From NCBI GenBank assembly GCA_027625915.1, contig JANTQA010000008.1:13741097-13805096 (forward strand): a stretch of 64,000 nt of DNA, given 5' to 3'. This document shows positions 12,340-27,165 of this stretch, piece by piece. This DNA is from Anaeramoeba flamelloides. Taxonomy: Eukaryota; Metamonada; Anaeramoebidae. The notes under the pieces were generated by a model. The model saw nothing but the letters and a program-made list of their open reading frames with translations, had not been told where the DNA came from and searched no databases. Numbering within the stretch: the first letter of the stretch is position 1; each line of letters opens with the position of its first letter. Position numbers and translations under genes: made by a program.

Positions 12340-13361
12340 ATGAGCCATTGTATGATTTTTTTAATTTTTTTTTTGTTTTTACTTTTATATTTCTGACTAA
12401 ATCCTCTTTTTTTTAATTAAAATTATTTCTCATTTTTTAGTTTTAGATTTAGATTCTCGAAAAAGTAAGTCCGATCTTTAAAATAAAACACCAATTACCT
12501 ATTTGAAATATTTATTCAAAAAACAAAACCATGTTTCTTTAATTTACTTAAAATTCTTCTGACTACATTAGGATCATTTACTCAATTAGAAAAACCTCTT
12601 TATTCGGATAACAAATTAGAAAAAGAAAAAGGAGCCGAAAAAGAAAAAGAAAAAGAAAAACAAAATGAAAAACAAAATAAAGAAGTAAAAGGAAAGAACA
12701 CCGAAAGTCAAGATTACCCAAACCAAGAGCAAAAATATGAATCATCGGATTATGAAGATTTGGATCTTTATACTTTAAACCAAGACTCGCAATCAGACTG
12801 TGAAACGTCTTCTAGCTTTGACGAAGATCCTGACTTTTCCGAAGAACAGGGTTCTTCACAAGATTTGACTACAGATATTGTTAACTATCAAAATGATGAT
12901 TCTGAGCATGAATGGGAAAATAATCGGAACACATCTTGTAGATTTGTTTTTTTGCACCAACTCCTTTACCAATCATTGACTACCCTTTGGGTTAAGAATG
13001 ATGAAGAGTAAGAAACTCTTTATTTTGTCATTTTGTTAATCTTTTCACAATGAAAACAATCTTTAATTTTTGTATTTTTAATTCTTTTTTTTTTTTTTTT
13101 TTTTGCAGATCAAAGCTACAGAATATTATTCTTGGTACAAATCTCATTAACAAAAACCATTTAATTTTTGCAACATACAAATTAGATCAAAAGAAAAGAG
13201 GGATTATTCAAATTGGACCAAGTAAGTTTTTTTTTTTTCAGAAAAGGCCAGTGCAGTCTTTACTTTTTTTTTCTTTTTTTAATCAAGCCACACCGCCAAA
13301 AAGTAAATTTACTAAATTATTCAAAGTAAATCTAAGCACAACACTAATTACCCCAATATAA
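12340..13361 (+). CDS. Five-exon acidic low-complexity protein, unknown function
   Basis: Proposed exons: 12340-12349, 12441-12464, 12572-13007, 13109-13221 and 13288-13361. All introns are GT-AG, phases agree throughout, and the total of 657 nt encodes 218 residues starting MSHFLDLDSRKRSFTQLE. Residues about 28-50 are a KEKEKQNEKQ tract. Residues about 60-135 are acidic and serine-rich (DCETSSSFDEDPDFSEEQ). The C-terminal 80 residues look folded (FLHQLLYQSLTTLWVKNDEE, then NIILGTNLINKNHLIFATYK). I do not recognise the C-terminal part. The first coding exon is only 10 nt and the second 24 nt; both are inferred from splice sites and phase, so the true start could differ. The last intron (66 nt) has no in-frame stop and may be retained in some transcripts. 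Confidence 0.65.
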
Positions 13362-13699
13362 TAAAACTCCAAGTGTTTTCTTTTGAATAACCTTCTATAT
13401 GTAATAAATCAATTTAGACACAAATTACAATTTTGTTTTGTAAAGATAATCTTGATTTACAAGATTTTGCTTTTGGTCAACAAAGAATGAAAGAAAATTT
13501 CTTCTCATAAATATGTAGTGAGTGATTCTGACAGAAATCTGATAAATTTCACACTTCATTTTCCTTTTTTTTAAATTCAAAACTCTGATTTCTTATCATT
13601 TCATTTCATTTCAAACAAAATTTATAACTTCAACTTATTTTTCATCGTTTCTTTTCAATTCAATTTTAAAAGAAACAATGAAATTAAAAGGAAAAATTA

Positions 13700-14048
13700 C
13701 AGCCATTTTAAAAAAATGAGTACCGTTACTTTTTTTTTTTATGAGATTGCCAGAGTTCAAACTTTTTTCAAGTTTTCTGTTTTAATAAAGTGAGAACTTT
13801 CTTTAAAAAAAGTACTTTTCTTCCCACTCCAAACTCTACAACAGATTTAAAAGTTTATTCCTCGCTTTATAAAATAGAAACACTCCAATATTTAAAGTTT
13901 AAATCCTCACTTTTTAAAACTGAAAACTTTCAAAAAGTTTTAATTCTGATAATCTCTTCACTTTTTTAAAACAGAAAACTTTCAAAAAGTTTTAATTCTG
14001 GCAATTTCATAGTTTTAAAAAAGTACTCACATTTTTAAAACGACTGTA
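13700..14048. repeat. Foldback element, 'CAGCCATTTTAAAAA' family
   Basis: Begins CAGCCATTTTAAAAAAATGA and ends with its near reverse complement, ACTCACATTTTTAAAACGAC followed by TG. Internally it repeats AAACTTTCAAAAAGTTTTAA units several times. Related elements lie at 16387-16513, 36727-36951 and 54918-55314. Non-coding. Confidence 0.7.
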
Positions 14049-14651
14049 TTTAAAAAAAAAAAAAATTAAAAATCCAGTCAGTTAAAAATTAAAATTGTAT
14101 AGCCAATGCAAAGTCAACACAATAATTGTTAGGATGGTGTTTTTGAAAAAATATATTTTTGAGAATTTGAATAAAAAATTTTATGAAACCAAAATGCTTT
14201 TTCGCAACACCTCACAGACATTTTAACAAGGCAAACTTTTGAAAATCCTAAAAATTATCATTTTTTTTTTTCTAACAGATCTGAACAAATAAAATTTTGT
14301 GAGCCTTAACAACTATCTTCGTACATTTTTTTTCTAAAACAAAAGAATATCCCAAGTGTGAGCGTGGCTGTTAATATCATAAAATAAAATATAAAAAAAT
14401 CTAGAATAAAAAAGTGCTTATTAGTGAGAAATCAAAACTAAAAAAAAAAAACTAATAACAAACATACATCTTAATTTTTCGATTGACAGCATTCTTTAAG
14501 TAATTTAAAAAGTTTTTTATGTCTTACTCGCATATTGAAATCCAAAATTTACATATAAATATGATTCCGATTAATGTTTTTTTTCTTGTTATAAAAAAAA
14601 ATAAATTCAAATCATCATTCGAATTATTTTTTCAAAAGAAACTTAACTATT

Positions 14652-15190
14652 TTTCAGTCAAAGTATACCAACATTTTTTTTAAATATCAATTATTTTTTT
14701 ATAATTGACCTTTGAAGAACAAATAAAAAAATAAGTCAAATAATACACATTCAAGAACATAGTTGATACACCTCTGAAGTAAAACTAATAAATCAATTTA
14801 TTTTCTTAAAAATAGAAAATCTCAAATTCTAATGAACTATTTAGAAAAAAAAACAATTTTCATTTTGATCTTTAATTGAAGATAAAAGAAAATTCTATTA
14901 GAAATAAAGATTATTTTTTTAAAACCATTCCCATTGTTTCAGTAACCTTAGAATAACACATTTTGTACCAAGTGACTATCGATCTTGTGATAAACAAAAA
15001 AAATTGCAAAAAGAAACTAGGTGTCAAAAAAAATCAAAAAAAAAGGAAAAAATATGCAAAAATGTGAAAAAATGATTTCTATTTTGAAATTTCCAAAATA
15101 AATTTTATTGTTCTAATATCGATTCAAACTCTTTAAACACATGTAATTCACTCACCACAACTAGGCACATTTGACTGGAAAATGATTTAG
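14652..15190. repeat. R2 repeat, short copy 1
   Basis: Shares its whole length with 22851-23524, including AATTGACCTTTGAAGAACAA, TAGAATAACACATTTTGTAC, CCAAGTGACTATCGATCTTG and the end block TTGACTGGAAAATGATTTAG. The two ends also match the ends of the longer copy at 44411-46240. Looks like an internally deleted derivative of a longer element. Confidence 0.75.
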
Positions 15191-15841
15191 ATCCATTTAA
15201 AGTTATTGATAAGATTCATAAAAATTTTTGATTGATCGACCGATAAAAATTATTTAACTTCAGGAAAATTAAAATTTTGATTGGGAATAATGAGGTTTGT
15301 ATTGCAAATTTGTTTTTAAAAAATTATTTTGAAATATCAATCATATTTATTATCGGAACAAAAGTAACTGTCTAAAAAACCGAGAATGAAAAATGATTTA
15401 ATCATTAATTTTGAATAGATTTGTTAAAATTTTATTTTTTTAAAATTATTTGAAGAAATCTCTTTTTTATTAATTTTCTGAGCATTAAAAAACTTATTTT
15501 AAGATCCATTTAATTAATTATAATTCACTAGAAATTATGAAATGTATAATTTTTATCTATTGTTTTAATTTATATGAACAGACTATTTCAATAAAAATAC
15601 ATCGTAACAAAATCTTTTAATGGTATTAATTTATTTATTAGAATTAAGGAAATTAAAATTAATATATGTGTTTGTATATGTTTATGCATTGTGCGTTATT
15701 TAAAAATTACATCCTTTTTTATTATTTCTTCTTTTTTTAAAAAAACAAGAAATTTTTTTCAAACTAATTTTGTTTAAATTATTATTATTTAATTAATTAT
15801 TCCCATTTACTTTTATTTAGGAAATAAAAAAATATTAAAAA

Positions 15842-18152
15842 ATGGAATCTGTTAAACATGAAAGTGAAGTAAATAGAGTTAGGATCAATCCTAATAAAAA
15901 AACTATTCTCGCAACAAAAGCCGGAAATGGTCTTATATATATTTATTCCACAGAAAATTCTGATTACAGGCAGGTCTTATCTTGTCGTGGACATTCCAAA
16001 GAAGGGTATATATTTTAATTAATTTTGTTTTTTTCTTGACTATCTTTCTATTTATATATATATATATATTCTCAAATTCTTTTTTTTTTTAAATATACAA
16101 TTATTATCTAAAGATATGGAATAAGTTGGAATAAATATTTAAATGGGTATTTATTAAGTGGCAGTTATGACTCCCGTATATGTATATGGGACTTATCAAA
16201 GATAGAATCAAAATCACAAAATCCAATACTTGTATTTGATCACCACAATAAAGATGTTGAGGTAAGATTTTGAATCTATTTCAGACTTTTTTTTTTAATA
16301 TATAATCTTGTTTTATGAAAGAAAATGTGATTTATGTCATTATTTTTAATAAAACCATTTAAAATAATTATTAAAAAGATATTTATAGCTGTTTTAAAAA
16401 AGTGTGGACTCAAAGTTTTTTAAGTAGGGCTTAAAACTTTATAATTCATATGTTTTAATCAGTTCAGTCAACATCTAATAAAACTTTTGGTACACACTTT
16501 TCTAAAATAGCTGTAATAAATCAAAAAAAAAAAAAAATTATTATTATCTGGGGAATAAAACCTTATCCTCCCCTGTATTAAGTTTATTTTTTTTTTATAC
16601 ATGGAAAAATTTTGATTTTTAAAAAAATATCTTTATGAATCCATCATTTTATCTTTTCATTCTTTCAAAAATAAAAAAAACATATTCTCTTTTTATTTTT
16701 AATTTTAATTTTTAAAAAAACGTAAATTTTGAAATATTTGAATATATAATTTATTATTTTTATAAATTAATTCATAGGATGTTCAATGGCACCCCTTTAA
16801 TGCAAATGTTTTTGGTAGTGTTGCAGATGATAAATCTTTAAAATTATTTGATATTAGAAATTCAAAGCCACATGTTGATATTGTTGCACATTATGGTGAA
16901 GTTAATTCACTTGCGTTTCAGCCAACTAATGAAAATTTTCTTATTACTGCTTCCTCAGATCATGTATTTTTTTTATTTATTTTTATTTAATATTTATTTT
17001 TTTATAAAATTACTTTTCAATTAGTTAGACTTATAAACAACTTTTTTTTCTCATAAATTCTCAACAAAGGCAATGAAATACCATGATTTTTATTAAATTT
17101 GAATTGTATATGATTCATTAGAGATAAGAAAAATAATATCATTCAAATTAAAATTGAAATTTGTGTTTACTGTATATTTTAAAACTGATATTTTCTAAAA
17201 AAAAAACCAAAAAACAAAGAAAGAAACAACTTTTTTGGTTTTAAAAAGATTGAAATGGTAGATGAAAATCCGAGGATTTTTCCAAAATTTAAAGGATATT
17301 TAGTATTGGAATCAATAAGATGAAGATATAATTTTGCTATATTAAAATTTCAGTGTGAACTTATTTTAGAATTCAGATTTAAAATTCTCAAAGGTTCTAG
17401 TAATAAAAAAAAGAATAGAAAAGAAAAGAAAATGAAAACAAGAAAGTTTATTATAACTTTTATTGATTTAATAAATAAAAAGAAAAAAGTTAAATTAGAA
17501 AAATAGACATTAGCAAATTAAAAAATTTAATTAAAATTTTTAAAAAAAAGATGATAAAGATTCATATTTTTAATTGATGATATATGTGTATGTCCAACTA
17601 TTTTTCTATCCAAAACTAATATAATATTTTCTTCTGTTGATAATATCCTTAATAAATTTCAATATAGATGATCAGAATGTGGGATTTAAGAAAAATGAAT
17701 AAACACCTCCATACTTTTATTAGCCATAAAGATAAGGTATATAAAGTTGAATGGAATCCCCATTACCCAACATTTTTTGCAAGTTCTGGTGATGATAAAC
17801 GAATTAATGTTTGGAATGTAGATAAAATTGGTGACGAAAAAAGAGGTGGAGGCAAGCCAAACAAACCAACAGAATTAATTGTAAATAATCTTATTTTTTA
17901 CACCTTTTTTATTTTTATTTTACCTTTCTTTTATAAAATATTAATTTATTTTATTTACAAAATTTTATTCATAAAAAATAGTTTACAAATTATGGCCACA
18001 AAAACGTAATTCGTGATTTTTCTTGGAGTCCAAATATACCTTGTACAATCTCAAGCATTGATGATAATTATTTTAATCAAATTTGGAAAATTAAAAAAAA
18101 ATATTTTTTTTCAGAAAATTATCCGATATCAGAAGATGAGTTAGATTTCTAA
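15842..18152 (+). CDS. RBBP4/RBBP7/MSI1-like WD40 histone-chaperone protein, N-terminus missing
   Basis: Exons 15842-16005, 16114-16261, 16778-16963, 17668-17880 and 17982-18152; all junction phases agree and the protein has 293 residues. The family are seven-bladed WD40 propellers that bind histone H4 and H3 in CAF-1, PRC2, NuRD and HAT1 complexes. Diagnostic stretches are GHSKEGYGISWN, WDLSKI, FGSVADDKSLKLFDIR, SSDHMIRMWDLRKM, ASSGDDKRINVWNVDKIGDE and RDFSWSPNIP, each matching the human protein in order. The protein begins at the family's HEGEVNRARYMP region (here HESEVNRVRINP). It therefore lacks about 120 N-terminal residues, including the helix that helps bind H4. An in-frame stop lies two codons before the ATG, and no upstream exon was found. 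It may be a divergent short paralogue, or an N-terminal exon may lie farther off. Intron 2 carries a foldback. Confidence 0.85.
16387..16513. repeat. Small foldback inside intron 2 of the WD40 gene
   Basis: Starts AGCTGTTTTAAAAAAGTGTG and ends ACACACTTTTCTAAAATAGC followed by TG. It is about 127 bp and belongs to the same family as 13700-14048 and 54918-55314. Confidence 0.65.
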
Positions 18153-21100
18153 ACGGGGATTTTTTAAAATCAGATTTCATTTATATTTTTATTGAATCAA
18201 ATTTTTGAATTAAACAATAAAAATTCATAATTATTCTTTGAAATTCATTTTCAAAATTGATTTAATCTCACATTAAAAATAAATAAATATTTTATTTAAA
18301 AAAAAAATCATTATTGATTTAATTTTAAAATTTTGGAAAATTACTTTTAAAAGTTTTGAAAAAAAAAGAATAAATATCATTTTTTTTTTTTATTTTTTTT
18401 TTATTTGCATGTTGGAGGTTTTATAAGAAACGATCAGTATTATACAAACTAAGAAATATATTTATTTTACAGAAAGGATAAATAAATAGAAATTTATTTT
18501 TTTCTTGTAATTTGAGATAGCGGTGTTGTTAACCTCCTTGTTTGCCTTTAGGTTTTCTTGAGTTTTCTGTTTATTTGTAAAATTAATAGATTTTCGTTAG
18601 GTTTTTTTGAGTTTTCTATTTATTTGGAAAATCAATAGATTTTTGTAGGGTTTTTTTACTTTAGAAATAAACCGAAAATTTATTAATATTTTCTGTTTAT
18701 TTCAAAAAGTAAAAAAAACCTAGAACACTTAACAAATAAAACAGAAAACTTCAAGAAAAGCTAGGCACTTGATAGTACTTGTGGAAAACTTCCAAAAATG
18801 TTTTCTTGGGTTTTGTGTTTATTTGGGAAATCAATAGATTTTAAAAATAAAACAGAAACCTTCAATAAAACCTTGGTACTTGAGGAAACTCTATGATAAT
18901 TGATGTCAATTCCAAATTCCTAAAGTTTTATTGATAAATCTTATTAAATATTCAAAAAGAAATTGTATTATCCACTAAATAATAAAAAAAAATATCTTTT
19001 TTTATAGATTAATAAGTTATATAAAATGGTACAAATAATATCAAAGTGGGATATATTTAGAAGTTTTAATTAAAAAAAGTTATTCAATTTTGAATAAGAA
19101 TAAAGAATGAAAATTTTAGTTTTTCTCAATAGTTCAAAAATAAGCTCTTTTTAATGACTCAATTTAAAAAATAATAATATCCAAAAAAATTATTAATAGT
19201 TTATTCACTTAAAAATAATAAATAAAATAAATAAAAAAAGAGATGGAAATAATTTCTTTTTTTTTTCAATTTTTTCTAATTTTTCCCTTGATGAAATTTC
19301 TTTATATAAGGTAGAGTTATAAAGGGAAGCATTAAGTGGTAGTTGTTAATATTGAGAAACTGAAACACAAAAGTATTGTAACTTGAAATTTTAAAACTAA
19401 AGATAAAGTAAAAAATATCAAAGGGTTTAAAGTAAATCATATCAAAAAGAAATGTATAATAAAACAAATATATGAAAAATTCGAATTTTAACATATATAA
19501 TCAATTGTTAAATTAAATTAATTAAAAAAATCATAGTTTAGATGATTTTTCGAGTACTTAATTAAAGATAGAATTGTTTTTATTTTGGATTTTTACCATT
19601 TTCTTCTCAATAACACTTTTTAATTTTCTTTTCTTTTTTCAATTGTTTTTTCCATTCTTTTTTTTTTTTTCTTGTTAATAATTATAGAAAATTTAAGCAG
19701 ATTTTTCACTGGTTAGGCATAAAAAAATTGGGTGTGTCTTTTCCTTGAATAATCTTTAAACCTATGATTATTCGCCTATATGTGTATGTTGAATATACAT
19801 AAAAGGGCAGTTGTAATTTCTTTACACATTTTCAATAATATTAAAAACTGTTAAAAAGTTTTTTTTTCAAAAAGATGAATTTATAATTTTTATTCTTAAA
19901 ACTTTTTAACTCAAAAATCAAATATAAAATTATCATAAAAAGAATTTCATCTTTAATTTTTCGAATTATTATGGTTATATAATTGGAAATAAGATTTCCT
20001 AGTTATATTTTTGAAAATTAATTTTAATTTTACTTAGTATCTTTTTTTTTTTTTCATTTTTACTTTTTAATTTTCCCAAAAACAAAGTTTTGGAGAACTC
20101 ATTGCTTCATCTAACCTAATATTGTAAATTCAAGTTAATTTATTGATGTGATTTTGTTTGATTGTGTTGAAAAAAACCTAATTTGCAAATAGAATTTCTC
20201 CTTTGATTTTATATATAAAAAGACTTTGATAATTTGTGAATGTGTTCAAAAAAAAAAAAGATCCAAGATTTTTTATATGTTTATTTTTAGGAACTAAATA
20301 CATATTTGAAATTTTGATTGTCAACCATTTATGTGAAAATGAATTTTTCAAATCATTTCTTTAACCAAATATATTGGTATTTTAACAAATATGAGACTGG
20401 TATATATCATAATATAATATATTTTCATACTGACGATAAAATTGGAAATCAAAAAAAAAAAAAAAAAAAACCATAAAAGAAAAAAATAAATAAATAAATG
20501 ATTTATTTTCTTCTTTTTGGCAACATTTGATATAATTATTTATTCTGAATTTGGCTTTATTTATAATTCTTCAAGGAAATTCCTTTTGTTTATAATGTTT
20601 TTGAGAACAAATTACTTTTATTTCGAAAGAATTCCAAAAAAAAATTTAAAAATCCTATTTTCATTTTGTTCATCTAATGAGTAATTTATTTCAGATAATA
20701 ATAAATTTTATTTATTCTTTCTTCAGAAATTAAGGTTTATTGTGTGAATTAGTTTGATTTTATAGTTATTTATTTTCTATTAAAATGAGAAATAAAACTA
20801 ATTCTGAATTAATTATTAATTTTTTTAAAAGTTTTATTTATTTTTGGTTTAATCTTTTCTAACTGTTTTATGATTCCAAGAATTCAACCACTTTTTTTGA
20901 ATTTTTGATTTATTTTTCTTTATTTGGTTTTTTTTGATAAAAATATTTTATAAAGAATTTTGAAAGTCAAATTGTAAAAACAATATGTAAAATAATAATA
21001 CTTAGTAATGGGACTAGAAATTCAAGGTTATAAATTTTTTGCTTTCAAATTGAGAAGATAAGAAAAACAAATCTTCGAAAATAGGTTTTGGTCTATTTTT

Positions 21101-22398
21101 TTCTCAATTTTGATTTCGAAAAATTTATTTGGAAATATGATCTTTCTTGTTTGATCCACCAAAAGAAAATATTTGTTTCAAATGCAAATGTTTTGGATCT
21201 ATTTTTTTATCTTACTCTTTGATAAATTTCACTCATTTGAATAAACACATTTCTCGATCCAAAACCAAATTTAATACAACCAAAAATTTAATCAAAATTA
21301 TATTCCAAAAATTAAAAAATGAAAGATACAAATCTGAATTAATGTGATTCTTTTCACAGATAGTGAAAACAAATTGTGTTTTGGTTTCAAAGTTTCAATA
21401 TTTGGTGGCACTCAAAAAATATTTTTCAGTAATATTCACACAATTAAAATTTTTCAAATTGGTAAAAAGTACTTACTTCCTTAATATTCAAAAGTTTTGA
21501 AATAATAATTAACTTTTTCTTTTTGCTCAATACTTTTGAATAATTAACATAGTATTTAATTAGATCTTTTATTTTTCCTAAATAATTCTAAAGATAGAAT
21601 TTATTGAAAGGGGTGTGTTGTTGAGATTATTTTAAACTTTATTATTGAAAAAAAATATCGAAAATGGAAAAATAATAGCTTTTAAATATATTCTTGGCAA
21701 AATTAAACAAATAATAGCTTGAAAAAGTTAACTTGTGGTCCTTTACAATTTTTTTTTTTTTGGTTATACGAATTTTCCTTTTATATCAATTCTCAAATAA
21801 TATAAAATAATAATTTTTAACATTTTTACAATAAAACAAAATTATTAATTTCTTTAAATTGAAGAAAACTATTACCAATCAATCATGAATTATTGATTTG
21901 GATTTTTAGAATAAATAAAATACTGGGGTTTAAATTTCCAATTAGTTTATTTTTGTAAAAAAAAAAAATAATCAAAATTTCAATAAATATATAAAAAAAT
22001 TTATTTTGGAAAACCATTTTTTTTTAGTTTCCTATCGAAATGAAATTAAACCAAAAATAAAAAAAAATTTAAAAAAAAAAAGATCGAGAGGATGAAAAGA
22101 AATAGATGGAGAAAATATATTATATAAAATATAAAATTCAAAAAGTTAAAGAATGGGGGTTAAATTTATTTGGGTAAATTTAATCAACAAATTTAATTCA
22201 AACAAGCCAAATAAACTTTCATATTTTTTAAAATTTAAAAAAGAAATAAAGTTTAAAAGGAAAAATAGTACTTAATAATTAAAAAAAAAAAGTAAATAAT
22301 CTTGCCAAAAAAAGAAGATTTTTATTATTTTTTAAAGTAATAAAATAGGCGTAATCTTTAAATATTAAAAAAAAAATGTTTTTTTTTAAATAAAATCA
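18153..22398. other. Intergenic, repeats and A/T-rich DNA
   Basis: From 18535 to about 18880 lies a block of short palindromes built from GAGTTTTCTGTTTATTTGGA and its reverse complement, also seen at 47838-48105 and 53636-53850. The 20300-20480 stretch resembles 2400-2560. No credible gene was found; frames at 19276-19494 and 21147-21347 are A/T-biased and lack any recognisable feature. Confidence 0.5.
18535..18880. repeat. Palindromic repeat cluster (GTTTATTTGG type)
   Basis: Repeated units TTGAGTTTTCTGTTTATTTG, AATCAATAGATTTTCGTTAG and their reverse complements alternate over about 350 bp, giving several hairpins. The same units occur at 47838-48105 and 53636-53850. Confidence 0.65.
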
Positions 22399-25810
<3,412 letters not shown>

Positions 25811-26332
25811 TTTGGTTCACCTTTTAAATAATATCTCAACAATAAAGAATTGTGAAGAGTCAAAAAAGTATTTTTAAAAAATGATTCTTTTCAAAATAAA
25901 AAAATTATTGTAAGGGTTGAAAGTCACAGTCAGAAACGAAGTTTTGTTTCTATTAAGTGTCTTTGAACCGTTCAAATTTTATAAGTCTTCAGTTAATTTA
26001 TTATTTGTTCAATCATAGAGATAAATTCAAATAGATGTTAGAAAATTTTTAGTTCATTTTTCTTTTTTCATTTGATTAAATGTTAAGAAACATGTTAAAT
26101 TGGTTGGTCCTTCAATAAATTCTTTTTCAAGAACTGTTTTATAGGGAAGGTTTTAAAAGTAGAGTTTACAAGATTGAAACAAAAATGGAAATTTAACTCA
26201 AAATTGTTTGTGATTTTTTTGAATTTATCAGTTCTTTTCAAACCTTTGAATTAACAATTTTTTTTTTCCTTTTTTTGTTTAAAAGTAGTTGGGGATTTTT
26301 ATTTTCAAATACAGTGTGCCAACTATCCCTTT

Positions 26333-26346
26333 CCCCCCCCCCCCCC
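26333..26346 (+). repeat. 14-base C homopolymer
   Basis: A run of 14 C in strongly AT-rich DNA. Similar runs occur at 54193-54201 (9 C), 43685-43693 (9 C), 4289-4296 (8 C) and 60050-60062 (13 G). The flank AGCTCTTGTCTCAAATAAAA faintly resembles the flank of the 54193 run (AGGCTTTTAAATAAAA). Confidence 0.85.
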
Positions 26347-26707
26347 TAAAGCTCTTGTCTCAAATAAAAACTCTTGAAAGTTTTTTCTTTTTGTTCTGAT
26401 ACAAAATCTAGTTAACTACCCAATTGCAAATCTTTGTTCAAATTTATTTTTAAATTTGATTGACTTGATATTTTGAGAAAATTTTAAATTAGGAATTAAA
26501 TTTTTTATTAATTATTTTTTCCAAATTTTTAAACACTATTTATGTTTTTTTAAGGGGGTAGCTAGGGTAAAGGAAAATTTTTCATTTTTTTTAATTTTTG
26601 AAGAGGATCTTAAAATGACATTTTTTACTTTTGTTGTAACTTATTAATTTTTATTATTTAAAGTACTCCATTCATTTAATTTTTTAATTTTTTTTATTCA
26701 AAGTCTC

Positions 26708-26818
26708 AAAGAAATTGCCATAATAGAAGGTTGAGTTGAATAGCTTAAAATAGTGTTTCTAGTGTTGAATGACTTATCTTATATCCTTATCTCGACATTC
26801 TATTGTGGCATTTAATTT
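26708..26818. repeat. Imperfect hairpin of about 110 bp
   Basis: AAATTGCCATAATAGAAGGT near 26712 pairs with ACATTCTATTGTGGCATTT near 26796-26815 (about 20 of 23 positions). It could be a small MITE or the stem of an RNA. No tRNA or snoRNA box is apparent. Confidence 0.45.
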
Positions 26819-26861
26819 TTTCATTTTTTTATTTTTTCATTATTTTTGAATTTTATTAATC

Positions 26862-27165
26862 ATGACAACAAAAAACAATAAGAAAGATTTTTTTTATCAG
26901 TGACATTTATGATAAATGGAATTTGTTTAAAAAGAATGACAAAATTACAATTGAGAGAATAGCAAAGGGAAATACAACAGGATCTTTAATAGCTAGAAGG
27001 ACTCAAAATAATAATAATTATCCCAAAACACATTTGGTTGGATTTTAAACACTTGGATTTGGTGGGAATGGAGAAGTGAATAAAGATTATATTTTATCAA
27101 ATTTTCAACCATAAAATAGTTATCAGTTTTATTCTAAGAATCTAAAATTATCTTCTCCCAAAAAA
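26862..27165 (+). pseudogene. Coding-like fossil, unknown family
   Basis: From the ATG at 26862 the frame (MTTKNNKKDFF) breaks at an 8-T run. The next frame then reads on as ISDIYDKWNLFKKNDKIT, ERIAKGNTTGSLIARRTQ and YPKTHLVGF. Past a TAA it continues as TLGFGGNGEVNKDYILSNFQ, and past another TAA as NSYQFYSKNLKLSS. Base composition and residue mix are much more protein-like than the surroundings. No domain is recognised. Because the other genes here use TAA as stop, decay of CAA codons is the simplest explanation. Confidence 0.35.

Larger units (their letters stand above)
13362..15841. other. Intergenic with two repeats
   Basis: Contains the foldback at 13700-14048 and the short R2 repeat at 14652-15190. 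The remaining sequence up to the WD40 gene is A/T-rich. I searched it for the missing N-terminal part of the RBBP4-like protein and saw no candidate exon. Confidence 0.5.
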
